7,373 nt of DNA from Thermotogae bacterium (GTDB taxonomy: Bacteria > Thermotogota > Thermotogae > Petrotogales > Kosmotogaceae): NCBI GenBank assembly GCA_003643975.1, contig QNAR01000079.1:1-7373 (forward strand). Direction: 5' to 3'. Made by a program: the position numbers and the translations under genes. Under the pieces are notes generated by a model. The model searched no databases, had not been told where the DNA came from, and worked only from the letters and a program-made list of their open reading frames with translations. Shown here piece by piece: positions 1-5,869 of the stretch; positions within the stretch are counted from its first letter, which is position 1; each line of letters begins with the position of its first letter.

Positions 1-261
1 CCTTCTATAGGTTACCATGCTGTAAATAGGAGTGTGTATTTTCTTTCCTGCTTTAAGAGCCTTAAGGTGTTCTATAAACAGTTGAAAATCAAAGGCTTTT
101 GGACTGTCAAAATTGAATTCGCGTGGATCAACTCCGGGCTCAAGATTTTTGTAATAGTCATCCATTGAAAGAATATCGGCACTCTTTCCAAAATGTTCCT
201 TTATCTTCATGGCAACAGAAGTCTTACCAGCACCACTGCCACCAACGATTGCTACAAGCAT
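1..261 (-). CDS. udk: Uridine kinase, N-terminal part (cut by window edge)
   Basis: Uridine kinase phosphorylates uridine and cytidine to UMP and CMP in the cytoplasmic pyrimidine salvage pathway. The first 87 codons are present and the frame is open to base 1; family members are usually a little over 200 residues. Visible are a P-loop GGSGAGKT at residues 7-14, the catalytic/nucleoside-binding segment SMDDYYKNL at about 32-40, then NFDSPKAFD at 50-58 and a PIYSMVTYRR segment at the cut end, all in the spacing seen in Udk. The ATG at 261-259 starts immediately before the beta strand leading into the P-loop and is preceded by AGGTG. That ribosome site overlaps the TGA stop of rex, with only 9 bases between the genes, so the two are surely co-transcribed and probably translationally coupled. 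A related P-loop kinase of the phosphoribulokinase/uridine kinase family is the only real alternative. Confidence 0.9.
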   Translation of the reverse strand, partial: MLVAIVGGSGAGKTSVAMKIKEHFGKSADILSMDDYYKNLEPGVDPREFNFDSPKAFDFQLFIEHLKALKAGKKIHTPIYSMVTYRR

Positions 262-270
262 TTGAACACC

Positions 271-912
271 TCACTGTCTACTTTTCTGCATGGTTATTTG
301 AAACGAAAGAGCCCTGAATGTAAGAGAGATGTCGATTTCTTCGAGGGGGAAATTTTCTGGTATGTTGAGCTTGGCAGGTGCAAAATTTATAATTCCCTCT
401 ATTCCCGAACCAATCATTAAATCAGCTACCTGTTGTGCATTATTGGCTGGAACAGTGATTACACCTATGTGGATTTTTTCCTTCCTGGCGACCCTTTCAA
501 AATTTTTGAGATCTTCAACTACAAGCCCATTTTGAAGCTTTTTGCCGATCTTTTCAGAGCTGACATCAAAAATGGCTTTGATTTGATAACCACTTTTGGA
601 TAGACCAGGATAATTGGCAAGTGCCATGCCAAGATTGCCAGCTCCGACTATACAAACATTCCAGATTCTTTTGATCCCGAGAATTTCGGCAATACCATCC
701 TGAAGGCGCCTTGTTTGATATCCGATGCCACGCTTCCCAAACTCACCGAAATAGGAAAGATCCTTCCGAACCTGACTGGCTTTGATATTTAGGCGATTTC
801 CTAACTCCTGAGAAGAGATTGTTTCTTTTCCGCTTTTTATGAGATTTTCGAGACATCTGTAATAAACTGCCAGTCTTTTAATCGTGGGTTTTGGAATTTT
901 CCTGTTTTCCAT
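271..912 (-). CDS. rex: Redox-sensing transcriptional repressor Rex
   Basis: Rex is a homodimeric cytoplasmic repressor that binds DNA when NADH is low relative to NAD+ and releases it when NADH rises, controlling fermentation, hydrogen and respiratory genes. The 213-residue length is typical. Residues 1-80 form the winged helix: the family opening KIPKPTIKRL at 5-14, the recognition region QVRKDLSYFGEFGKRGIGY at about 47-65. The Rossmann domain follows with GAGNLG at 90-95, the FD that ends the second strand, TVPANNAQQVAD, and NFAP; the C-terminal helix (IDISLTFRALSF) is the segment swapped in the dimer. The ATG at 912-910 has a good upstream site (GGGGTGA, six bases before the start). A Rex-type palindrome lies upstream at 949-967, supporting both identity and autoregulation. 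It is followed directly by udk. Confidence 0.97.
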   Translation of the reverse strand: MENRKIPKPTIKRLAVYYRCLENLIKSGKETISSQELGNRLNIKASQVRKDLSYFGEFGKRGIGYQTRRLQDGIAEILGIKRIWNVCIVGAGNLGMALANYPGLSKSGYQIKAIFDVSSEKIGKKLQNGLVVEDLKNFERVARKEKIHIGVITVPANNAQQVADLMIGSGIEGIINFAPAKLNIPENFPLEEIDISLTFRALSFQITMQKSRQ

Positions 913-948
913 ACTTTTTCACCCCTTTTTCAAATAAAGTCTTCCTGC

Positions 949-967
949 TTGTGAAATTATATCACAA
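949..967. promoter_or_regulatory. Rex operator (TTGTGA-N7-TCACAA)
   Basis: The sequence TTGTGAAATTATATCACAA is a palindrome with six perfect base pairs in each arm and two more pairs (A-T, T-A) near the centre. TTGTGA and TCACAA are the outer arms of the known Rex operator, whose usual form is TTGTGAA-N4-TTCACAA (18 bases). Here the centre is one base longer, giving 19. It lies 37 bases upstream of the rex start codon and covers the predicted -10 box of rex, so Rex bound here should block its own transcription. Binding is inferred. Confidence 0.85.
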
Positions 968-983
968 TGAATGGTCTTTGAAA
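956..983 (-). promoter_or_regulatory. Predicted promoter of rex-udk
   Basis: On the minus strand a perfect TATAAT occupies 961-956, inside the Rex palindrome. A weak -35 candidate TTTCAA (three of six consensus bases) lies at 983-978 with a 16-base spacer. Transcription would start near 949 and give a leader of about 37 bases before the rex ATG. The -10 is strong, the -35 poor. Confidence 0.65.
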
Positions 984-991
984 TAATTCCG

Positions 992-1020
992 TAGTAGTCT
1001 AAGAGCAAGCATGATATAAT
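992..1020 (+). promoter_or_regulatory. Predicted extended -10 promoter of the rightward operon
   Basis: TATAAT at 1015-1020 is preceded by TG with one base between (TGATATAAT, 1012-1020), the extended -10 form, which tolerates a poor -35. No good -35 is visible at the normal spacing (only TAGTAG at 992-997). A start near 1027 would leave a leader of roughly 27 bases to the GTG at 1054. The Rex operator lies some 60-80 bases upstream of this start, so it would not obviously block this promoter. Confidence 0.6.
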
Positions 1021-1053
1021 TTTGTTGAAAAATATAGAAAAAGGACTGTTTTT

Positions 1054-1380
1054 GTGAGAAGTGAAATTTTTTTGGGATTTTTGTTCCTGCTATGCGTTGT
1101 GCTTTTTGCAGTCGATGTATTGCTGATTTCAACTGTGAAAAAGCTTAATACAGGCATGAGAACAGTCGTTGTGGACAGTGAAAATAGCGAAGTTAGCGTT
1201 AAAACAGGTGGTGAAATTTACAGAATCCCTAAAGAAAGCACTAAAGCTTTTACCCTTTTTAAGAATGAATCCCTCAGGATAACCAATAATGGGGACCTTT
1301 ATCTTTTACGGTTCTTAGATAATGTATACGAAGTATCGATAGAAGAAGTTGAGGTGAAGTTAGAGAAATGGGACAAATGA
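1054..1380 (+). CDS. Small membrane-anchored protein of unknown function
   Basis: I do not recognise a family. The 108-residue protein starts with a single strongly hydrophobic segment (about residues 5-26, with one Asp at 21) after a short N-terminus. There is no lipobox or clear signal-peptidase site, so it is probably an uncleaved anchor; the two lysines after the segment leave its orientation open. The rest is a compact soluble part with alternating hydrophobic/polar residues suggesting beta strands, ending in an acidic-basic tail. The start is GTG at 1054, with AAAGGA ending eight bases before it. It is the first gene after the extended -10 promoter and overlaps the next frame by 13 bases, so it is expressed with the DUF4416 gene and rimO. 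Being the first gene of a tight operon, and in the right frame up to the overlap, makes it a real gene even though its role is unknown. Confidence 0.8.
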   Translation: MRSEIFLGFLFLLCVVLFAVDVLLISTVKKLNTGMRTVVVDSENSEVSVKTGGEIYRIPKESTKAFTLFKNESLRITNNGDLYLLRFLDNVYEVSIEEVEVKLEKWDK

Positions 1381-1907
1381 GAAGAACCGAAATGGTGAAC
1401 CTTGTGATGTTCATTTTTTCTTCCTATATAGATTATCGATTCACGGAACTTGAACCTATACTTGAGAAGGAATTCGGAGACATAGACTATCTCTCACGTA
1501 CGCTTGATTTTGATAAATACACCTACTTTTACAATGAAGAGATGGGGCACAAGCTTCAAGGAAAGCTTGTAAGTTTTGTGCACTTAATACATCCTTCTGA
1601 ACTTGCTGAAATTAAACTAAAAACAAATAAACTCGAAATGAATTTCGCAGTTGAAGGCAAGAGAAAAATCAACATAGATCCTGGCTATATACATCACACA
1701 CAATTCGTGCTAGCTTCCACCAAACACTGGGCAAACAGAATATATATTGGCAGAGGGATCAACGCGGAAGTGACTTTGATGTTTTTAAATGGGGCTTTTA
1801 GGCCTCTTGAATATACGTATCCCAATTACAAAGATAAAGATTATATCGACGAGTTATCAAAAATCCGGGAACTCTATTTGAAGAAAAGAAAGGAATATTA
1901 TAGATGA
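1368..1907 (+). CDS. DUF4416 family protein
   Basis: The 179-residue protein carries the features I associate with DUF4416, a family of undetermined function found in thermophilic and anaerobic bacteria: FGDIDYLS at about residues 36-43, Y-NEEMG, an SELAEIKLKTN segment, the core INIDPGYI, then NRIYIGRGINAEVTL and RPLEYTYPNYKD near the end. It has no signal peptide or membrane segment, so it is probably cytoplasmic. Three in-frame ATGs are possible. The one at 1368 has GAGGTGA upstream; the one at 1377 makes an ATGA overlap with the previous stop; 1392 is also possible. All keep the conserved region, so the choice alters at most eight residues. It overlaps rimO by four bases (ATGA at 1904-1907), implying coupled translation. 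A role connected with RimO or the ribosome is a guess from position only. Confidence 0.88.
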   Translation: MGQMRRTEMVNLVMFIFSSYIDYRFTELEPILEKEFGDIDYLSRTLDFDKYTYFYNEEMGHKLQGKLVSFVHLIHPSELAEIKLKTNKLEMNFAVEGKRKINIDPGYIHHTQFVLASTKHWANRIYIGRGINAEVTLMFLNGAFRPLEYTYPNYKDKDYIDELSKIRELYLKKRKEYYR

Positions 1908-3202
1908 AAATTGGCATCCTCACACTTGGTTGTCCAAAAAATGTTGCTGATATGGAGAATTTCAAAGGAATTCTGGTGAGAAGGGGACATCAAATAGTAA
2001 ATGACGCCTTAATTGCTGATTTGATAGTGATTGATACCTGCAGCTTTATTGAAGAAGCGAAGAAGGAAAGCATTGAGGAGATTCTCAATTTCTGCTCACT
2101 TAAAGAAGAGAATCCAGCTTTGAAAATTATAGCCACAGGTTGTTTAGTACAACGTTACTTCAATGATCTAAAAGCTGAAATCCCGGAGCTCGATGGACTT
2201 ATCGGGGTGACTTCGCCCATGAAATTGGCGGATCTTTTGGAGAGAGGAACATTTTTCTACTTCAAACAACCGGTGGGAGTGTACGATTACATTGCTAGAG
2301 AATCCAGTAGTACTTACGCTTATGTAAAAATAGGAGATGGTTGTGACAGAAATTGTGCCTTTTGCTCTATACCCTCCTTTAAGGGGCGATCGAAAAGCAG
2401 GAAAATGGAGGATATCGTTTCTGAAGTTCAGGATCTGATATCCAGTGGAACCAAAGAAATAATACTTGTTTCTCAAGATAATACCCAATATGGGAAGGAT
2501 TTTTATGGAAAACAGGCACTCCCGGATTTGTTGGAAAAACTTGATGACCTGAAAGACGGATTTTGGTTAAGAGTCATGTATTTACATCCCGATCATCTCA
2601 GCGAGGAAATTATAGATGCTATGGCATCTGCTAAAAATGTTGTGAAGTATTTTGACATACCCGTACAGAGTGGATCAAATAAAATATTGAAAGCCATGGG
2701 AAGATCTAAAAACCGGGAAGAACTCGTGGCCCTTTTTGAAAAGATAAGAGCGAAAATACCCGATGCAGTTTTGAGAACAACCATAATGATAGGCTTCCCT
2801 GGAGAAACTCTGGAAACGTTCAGGGAAACCCTTAATTTCATCAAAGAAATTAGATTTAATAAACTGGGAGGGTTTGTTTATTCTCCTGAAGAAGGGACCC
2901 CGGCCCATGGTGAAAAAATAACTATTTCAAAAGAGAAAGCTCAGGAGTTCCTCGAGGAACTGTTAGATGAACAAGACCGGATTTCACATGAGCTCAATCA
3001 ACGCTTTCTGAAGCGAAAGCTAAAAGTACTAATAGAAGAGAAATCAGGAGATTTTTTAATTGGCAGATCTTGGCATTTTTCACCGGAAATCGACGGCAAT
3101 GTTTATATTAAGGGAGAGTGTAGACCCGGAGAATTTGTCGAAGCGTTAATTACAGAAGTTTATGAAAATGATTTAGAGGGGATAGTTAATGAATATACCT
3201 AA
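1904..3202 (+). CDS. rimO: Ribosomal protein S12 methylthiotransferase RimO
   Basis: RimO is a radical-SAM enzyme that adds a methylthio group to the beta carbon of a conserved aspartate of ribosomal protein S12, using two [4Fe-4S] clusters. The 432 residues match the length of Thermotoga RimO. In order: the N-terminal UPF0004 domain with cluster cysteines C10 (LGCPKN), C46 (DTCSF) and C80 (TGCL); the radical-SAM core with C147-xxx-C151-xx-C154 (GDGCDRNCAFCSIP) and the VSQDNTQYG segment; and a C-terminal TRAM domain from about 370. The opening GCPKN and the DG-D-CAFCSIPSFKG-RS stretch favour RimO over the tRNA enzyme MiaB, which has a different loop (usually IVPYTRG). All six cluster cysteines are present. 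The start ATG overlaps the previous stop, with AAAGGA nine bases upstream. It overlaps pgsA by 14 bases. Confidence 0.97.
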   Translation: MKIGILTLGCPKNVADMENFKGILVRRGHQIVNDALIADLIVIDTCSFIEEAKKESIEEILNFCSLKEENPALKIIATGCLVQRYFNDLKAEIPELDGLIGVTSPMKLADLLERGTFFYFKQPVGVYDYIARESSSTYAYVKIGDGCDRNCAFCSIPSFKGRSKSRKMEDIVSEVQDLISSGTKEIILVSQDNTQYGKDFYGKQALPDLLEKLDDLKDGFWLRVMYLHPDHLSEEIIDAMASAKNVVKYFDIPVQSGSNKILKAMGRSKNREELVALFEKIRAKIPDAVLRTTIMIGFPGETLETFRETLNFIKEIRFNKLGGFVYSPEEGTPAHGEKITISKEKAQEFLEELLDEQDRISHELNQRFLKRKLKVLIEEKSGDFLIGRSWHFSPEIDGNVYIKGECRPGEFVEALITEVYENDLEGIVNEYT

Positions 3203-3728
3203 TATGCTGACATTATCAAGAATAGTGTTAACGATTCCAATCGTGGCTTTTTTGTATTTTGAGCCTGAAAGGTGGGCTTTGCTATCTTTTGCCATTTTTA
3301 TCATTGCGGCGTTAACAGATTATTTTGATGGAAAGCTCGCAAGGAAATTGAATCAGATAACTACCTTCGGGAAGTTTTTGGACCAAATCTCTGATAAAAT
3401 TATGGTCACCTCTCTATTCCTCGTTTTCATGTTTATAGGTAGAGTGAATTTCTGGTTAGTTTTTTTAATCCTTTTTAGAGATACTTTTGTTTCGGGAATA
3501 AGGATGCTTGCTGCTTCGGAGGGGATTGTTATAGCAGCAAATTATTACGGCAAAGCCAAAACGGTTACTCAGATAATTTTGCTGGTTTTTTTGTATCTAC
3601 AGTTGATTTTGAGCTGGAACATTTCCACGATTATAATATCTCTTCAGTGCGTCGTTGCGTTGATAACCCTTCTAAGCGGCATTGTATATGTTTTTGGTTA
3701 TCTGCGCAGTGGTGAAAGGGGGAAATAG
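3189..3728 (+). CDS. pgsA: CDP-diacylglycerol--glycerol-3-phosphate 3-phosphatidyltransferase
   Basis: This integral membrane enzyme makes phosphatidylglycerophosphate from CDP-diacylglycerol and glycerol 3-phosphate, the committed step to phosphatidylglycerol. The complete CDP-alcohol phosphatidyltransferase signature D-x2-DG-x2-AR-x8-G-x3-D-x3-D is present as D44, D47-G48, A51-R52, G61, D65 and D69. The N-terminal NIPNMLTLSRI and the later VSGIRMLAA and GKAKTVTQ segments are typical of PgsA rather than cardiolipin or phosphatidylserine synthases. About five or six hydrophobic segments span 179 residues, the normal length. After D65 the usual PLAD is QISD, a conservative variation that keeps both aspartates. 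The start at 3189 has GAGGGGA six to seven bases upstream and lies inside the end of rimO. The stop is one base before the TTG start of thpR. Confidence 0.95.
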   Translation: MNIPNMLTLSRIVLTIPIVAFLYFEPERWALLSFAIFIIAALTDYFDGKLARKLNQITTFGKFLDQISDKIMVTSLFLVFMFIGRVNFWLVFLILFRDTFVSGIRMLAASEGIVIAANYYGKAKTVTQIILLVFLYLQLILSWNISTIIISLQCVVALITLLSGIVYVFGYLRSGERGK

Positions 3729-3729
3729 C

Positions 3730-4296
3730 TTGAGAACCTTTATTGCCATTGATACCGGTCAGAAAATATCCGGGATTGTGGATACAGTTGTTGAGAGACT
3801 GAGGCGAATGGGTTTCAAAGCCTCCTGGGTTTCGGGAAATAATGCCCATTTGACATTGGCATTTCTCAATGATGTGGAAAAAGAAAAAGTTGAACTGGTT
3901 GCTTCGATGCTTTCGAAGCGCTTAAGGGGGTTTCCTACTTTCACATTTTCCACAGGAAAACTTGGATTTTTCCGGCACAAGAATCTCCCAAGGGTTATAT
4001 GGATAGGCGTGAAGCCCTCTGCTATCCTGAATAATCTTTTTAGGGAGACAAGAGTGGCATTGGAAAGTCTCGGGTTCAGTGTTGAGGAGAGCTTTCATGC
4101 CCATATAACCGTTGGGCGCATGAAATTCAGTCCGCCATACTGGAAAAAACTCATTGAAACTGTTGAATTGGAGGAAGTAATCGTACCAGTGAATGAAGTA
4201 TCCGTATTCAAATCCGAACTTTCACCGGAAGGAGCTAAGTACACAAAACTTTTTTCCTGTAGTTTTGAAGGAGGTTTGATAAAACATGATTTCTAA
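3730..4296 (+). CDS. thpR: RNA 2',3'-cyclic phosphodiesterase (2H superfamily)
   Basis: ThpR (formerly LigT) hydrolyses 2',3'-cyclic phosphate ends of RNA and in vitro can join tRNA halves. Both catalytic motifs of the 2H fold are intact: H40-L-T42-L in NNAHLTLAF and H125-I-T127-V in FHAHITVGR. The opening RTFIAID, the PRVIWIGV strand between the motifs and the 188-residue length all fit the family. I place the start at TTG 3730, which has GGGGG seven bases upstream and follows the pgsA stop by one base. An in-frame ATG at 3682 would add 16 hydrophobic residues with no family counterpart, overlap pgsA by 47 bases, and lacks a clear ribosome site. The rare TTG start may keep its level low. Its last 11 bases overlap recA. 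Genes of this family are commonly found just upstream of recA in several bacterial groups. Confidence 0.93.
   Translation: MRTFIAIDTGQKISGIVDTVVERLRRMGFKASWVSGNNAHLTLAFLNDVEKEKVELVASMLSKRLRGFPTFTFSTGKLGFFRHKNLPRVIWIGVKPSAILNNLFRETRVALESLGFSVEESFHAHITVGRMKFSPPYWKKLIETVELEEVIVPVNEVSVFKSELSPEGAKYTKLFSCSFEGGLIKHDF
4268..4275 (+). promoter_or_regulatory. Perfect Shine-Dalgarno site of recA
   Basis: AAGGAGGT, fully complementary to the usual 16S rRNA 3' end, lies 10 bases before the recA ATG and inside thpR. It is the strongest well-placed ribosome site in the operon and could let recA be translated well above the neighbouring thpR, which starts with TTG. Confidence 0.8.
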
Positions 4297-5344
4297 AGAA
4301 AAGAAAAATGCCCTTGAAAGAGCAATAAAGGAGATTGAAAAACAGTATGGGAAGGGCTCTGTAATGCTCTACGGAGATCAGGAAAACAGAAGCAATGTTG
4401 AGGTTGTTTCCAGCGGTTCACTTTCTCTGGATATTGCTCTTGGCGTAGGAGGTTATCCGCGCGGAAGGGTTGTTGAGGTTTATGGAGCTGAATCAAGCGG
4501 GAAGACAACTATCGCGCTTCACGCCATTGCGGAGGTTCAGAAAGCGGGCGGTATCGCCGCTTTTGTCGATGCAGAACACGCGTTGGATATGAGCTACGCA
4601 AAAGCCCTTGGAATAGATGTAGATAGTTTGCTTATATCCCAGCCAGACTATGGTGAACAGGCCCTGGAAATCGTTGAAGGGCTCGTAAGATCAAATGCTG
4701 TAGATTTAGTTGTTGTTGATTCTGTTGCCGCTCTGGTTCCAAGGGCAGAAATAGAAGGTTCTATGGGAGAATTACAAGTCGGCCTTCAAGCCAGGTTGAT
4801 GTCTCAAGCCCTAAGAAAAATCGCAGGAACTGTCAGCAAATCCAGAAGCATAGTTATGTTCATAAACCAGACGAGAATGAAAATAGGTGTGGTTTATGGT
4901 AATCCAGAAACAACAACCGGAGGCGTGGCATTGAAGTTCTATTCATCTGTAAGATTAGAGGTGAGAAGAAGCTCAGCTCTCCGGGAAGGCAATGAAGTAA
5001 TAGGAAACGAGATAACCATTAAAGTGGTTAAAAACAAAGTTGCACCGCCTTTTAAAGATACCAGAGTTGATCTCATTTATGGAAAGGGTATTGACCATAA
5101 CAACGAATTATTCAATCTTGGTGTCAAAGAGGGTATGATAGAACGAAAGGGAGCCTGGTATACCTACATTTCGGAAGATGGCAAAGAGATCAGCCTCGGA
5201 CAGGGGAAGAACAATGGCGTTGAATTTTTAAGTAGCAATCCACAGCTCTTGCTTGAGATCGAAAATAGAATTCGCACAAAATACGGGCTTACACTAATCA
5301 AACCCAAAGAAGAAAGCAAAAAGGCAGAAAATGGAAAAGGATGA
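4286..5344 (+). CDS. recA: Recombinase RecA
   Basis: RecA forms ATP-dependent filaments on single-stranded DNA, drives homologous pairing and strand exchange, and can stimulate LexA-type autocleavage. The 352 residues include the N-terminal polymerisation helix (1-30), SSGSLSLDIALG-GG at about 42-56, the Walker A box GAESSGKT at 67-74, the FVDAEHALD segment with the catalytic Glu, Walker B LVVVDSVAAL near 140-150, the NQTRMKIGV segment and loop 2 GNPETTTGG, followed by the C-terminal domain and a short charged tail. No intein is present. The Walker A box has Ala where most RecA proteins have Pro (GPESSGKT); Lys and Thr are kept. There is no separate promoter space: the start lies 11 bases inside thpR, and recX starts 14 bases before its stop. 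I see no inverted SOS-type box just upstream, so induction would have to act on a distant promoter. Confidence 0.99.
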   Translation: MISKEKKNALERAIKEIEKQYGKGSVMLYGDQENRSNVEVVSSGSLSLDIALGVGGYPRGRVVEVYGAESSGKTTIALHAIAEVQKAGGIAAFVDAEHALDMSYAKALGIDVDSLLISQPDYGEQALEIVEGLVRSNAVDLVVVDSVAALVPRAEIEGSMGELQVGLQARLMSQALRKIAGTVSKSRSIVMFINQTRMKIGVVYGNPETTTGGVALKFYSSVRLEVRRSSALREGNEVIGNEITIKVVKNKVAPPFKDTRVDLIYGKGIDHNNELFNLGVKEGMIERKGAWYTYISEDGKEISLGQGKNNGVEFLSSNPQLLLEIENRIRTKYGLTLIKPKEESKKAENGKG

Positions 5345-5813
5345 AAAGAAACTGGTTTTTGAAAAGGCAAAGAACGACGCCTTAAGGCTTCTCAAATACC
5401 GTTCAAGAGCCGAAAAAGAGTTGTTTGTTAAGCTCAAACAAAAAGGGTATTCTTTTGAGCTGGTAACAAAAGTTATTGAGTGGTTGAAAAAAAGCGGGTA
5501 TGTTAACGATGAGGTATTTGCCTGGTTATACACCTACGATGCATTGACCGTGCATTTTAAGGGACCTCATAGAATAAGGAGAGAATTAACAAATCTGGGT
5601 GTTGAGAGGCAATTAGTGGAAAAAACGTTATTGAAGTTAGAAGAGGAAGTAAATGTCCGTTCCGTGTTAAAGCAATATATTGAAAAATCAAAAATCGATT
5701 TTAAAGATGCAAAGTCGTTGGAAAAACTAAAAGCAAAGCTTTATCGGAGGGGATTCACTAACTCCATGATAGTCGCAATTCTAAAGGAATACTCAATCTC
5801 ACAGGACACGTAG
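5331..5813 (+). CDS. recX: Regulatory protein RecX
   Basis: RecX binds in the groove of RecA filaments and limits or modulates their growth and ATPase activity. This 160-residue, helix-rich cytoplasmic protein shows the repeated three-helix pattern of the family: an ALRLLKYRSRAEKEL-KLKQKGY segment at about 17-40, GYVNDEVFAWLY at about 56-67, and FKGPHRIRRELTNLGV at about 75-90, followed by a less conserved repeat ending in YRRGFTNSMIVAIL. The length is normal for a compact RecX. The ATG at 5331 lies 14 bases inside recA, with AAAGG six to seven bases before it; a nearer ATG at 5341 is in another frame. Position directly after recA and overlapping it is the classic arrangement, ensuring co-expression of the recombinase and its modulator. 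Confidence 0.95.
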   Translation: MEKDEKKLVFEKAKNDALRLLKYRSRAEKELFVKLKQKGYSFELVTKVIEWLKKSGYVNDEVFAWLYTYDALTVHFKGPHRIRRELTNLGVERQLVEKTLLKLEEEVNVRSVLKQYIEKSKIDFKDAKSLEKLKAKLYRRGFTNSMIVAILKEYSISQDT

Positions 5814-5869
5814 AAGGAAGGAGGGAGCTGGAATATCCCGAATAATGGGTTTAAATACCAGCGAGTAAT
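5814..5869 (+). promoter_or_regulatory. Leader between recX and rny with displaced Shine-Dalgarno and possible hairpin
   Basis: A perfect AAGGAGG lies at 5818-5824, about 45 bases before the rny ATG, while the bases directly before that ATG (GCGAGTAAT) offer no good ribosome site. Between them, GCTGG (5827-5831) can pair with CCAGC (5858-5862), and CCCG (5837-5840) with TGGG (5846-5849) inside the loop. If folded, the Shine-Dalgarno site would sit about nine bases from the ATG. The stretch also holds a 7-codon frame, ATG at 5845 to TAA at 5866-5868, ending one base before the rny start. No promoter or terminator is evident. Function is inferred. Confidence 0.45.

Noticed and set aside
123..535. 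Three small plus-strand frames opposite udk and rex
   Set aside because: They lie antisense to two genes with clear family motifs and resemble no protein themselves.
978..1020. TTGAAA at 978-983 as -35 of the rightward promoter
   Set aside because: It is 31 bases from the TATAAT at 1015, far beyond the usual 16-18; the promoter is better explained by its extended -10.
1052..1057. Second TTGTGA half-site at the start of the 1054 gene
   Set aside because: No TCACAA partner follows at any suitable distance; it is a lone six-base match formed by the start region.
5341..5344. ATGA at the end of recA as the recX start
   Set aside because: The ATG at 5341 is not in the recX frame; the recX start is ATG 5331.
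5827..5862. Hairpin after recX as a terminator
   Set aside because: The stem is short, the loop large and no T-run follows, so it does not look like an intrinsic terminator.
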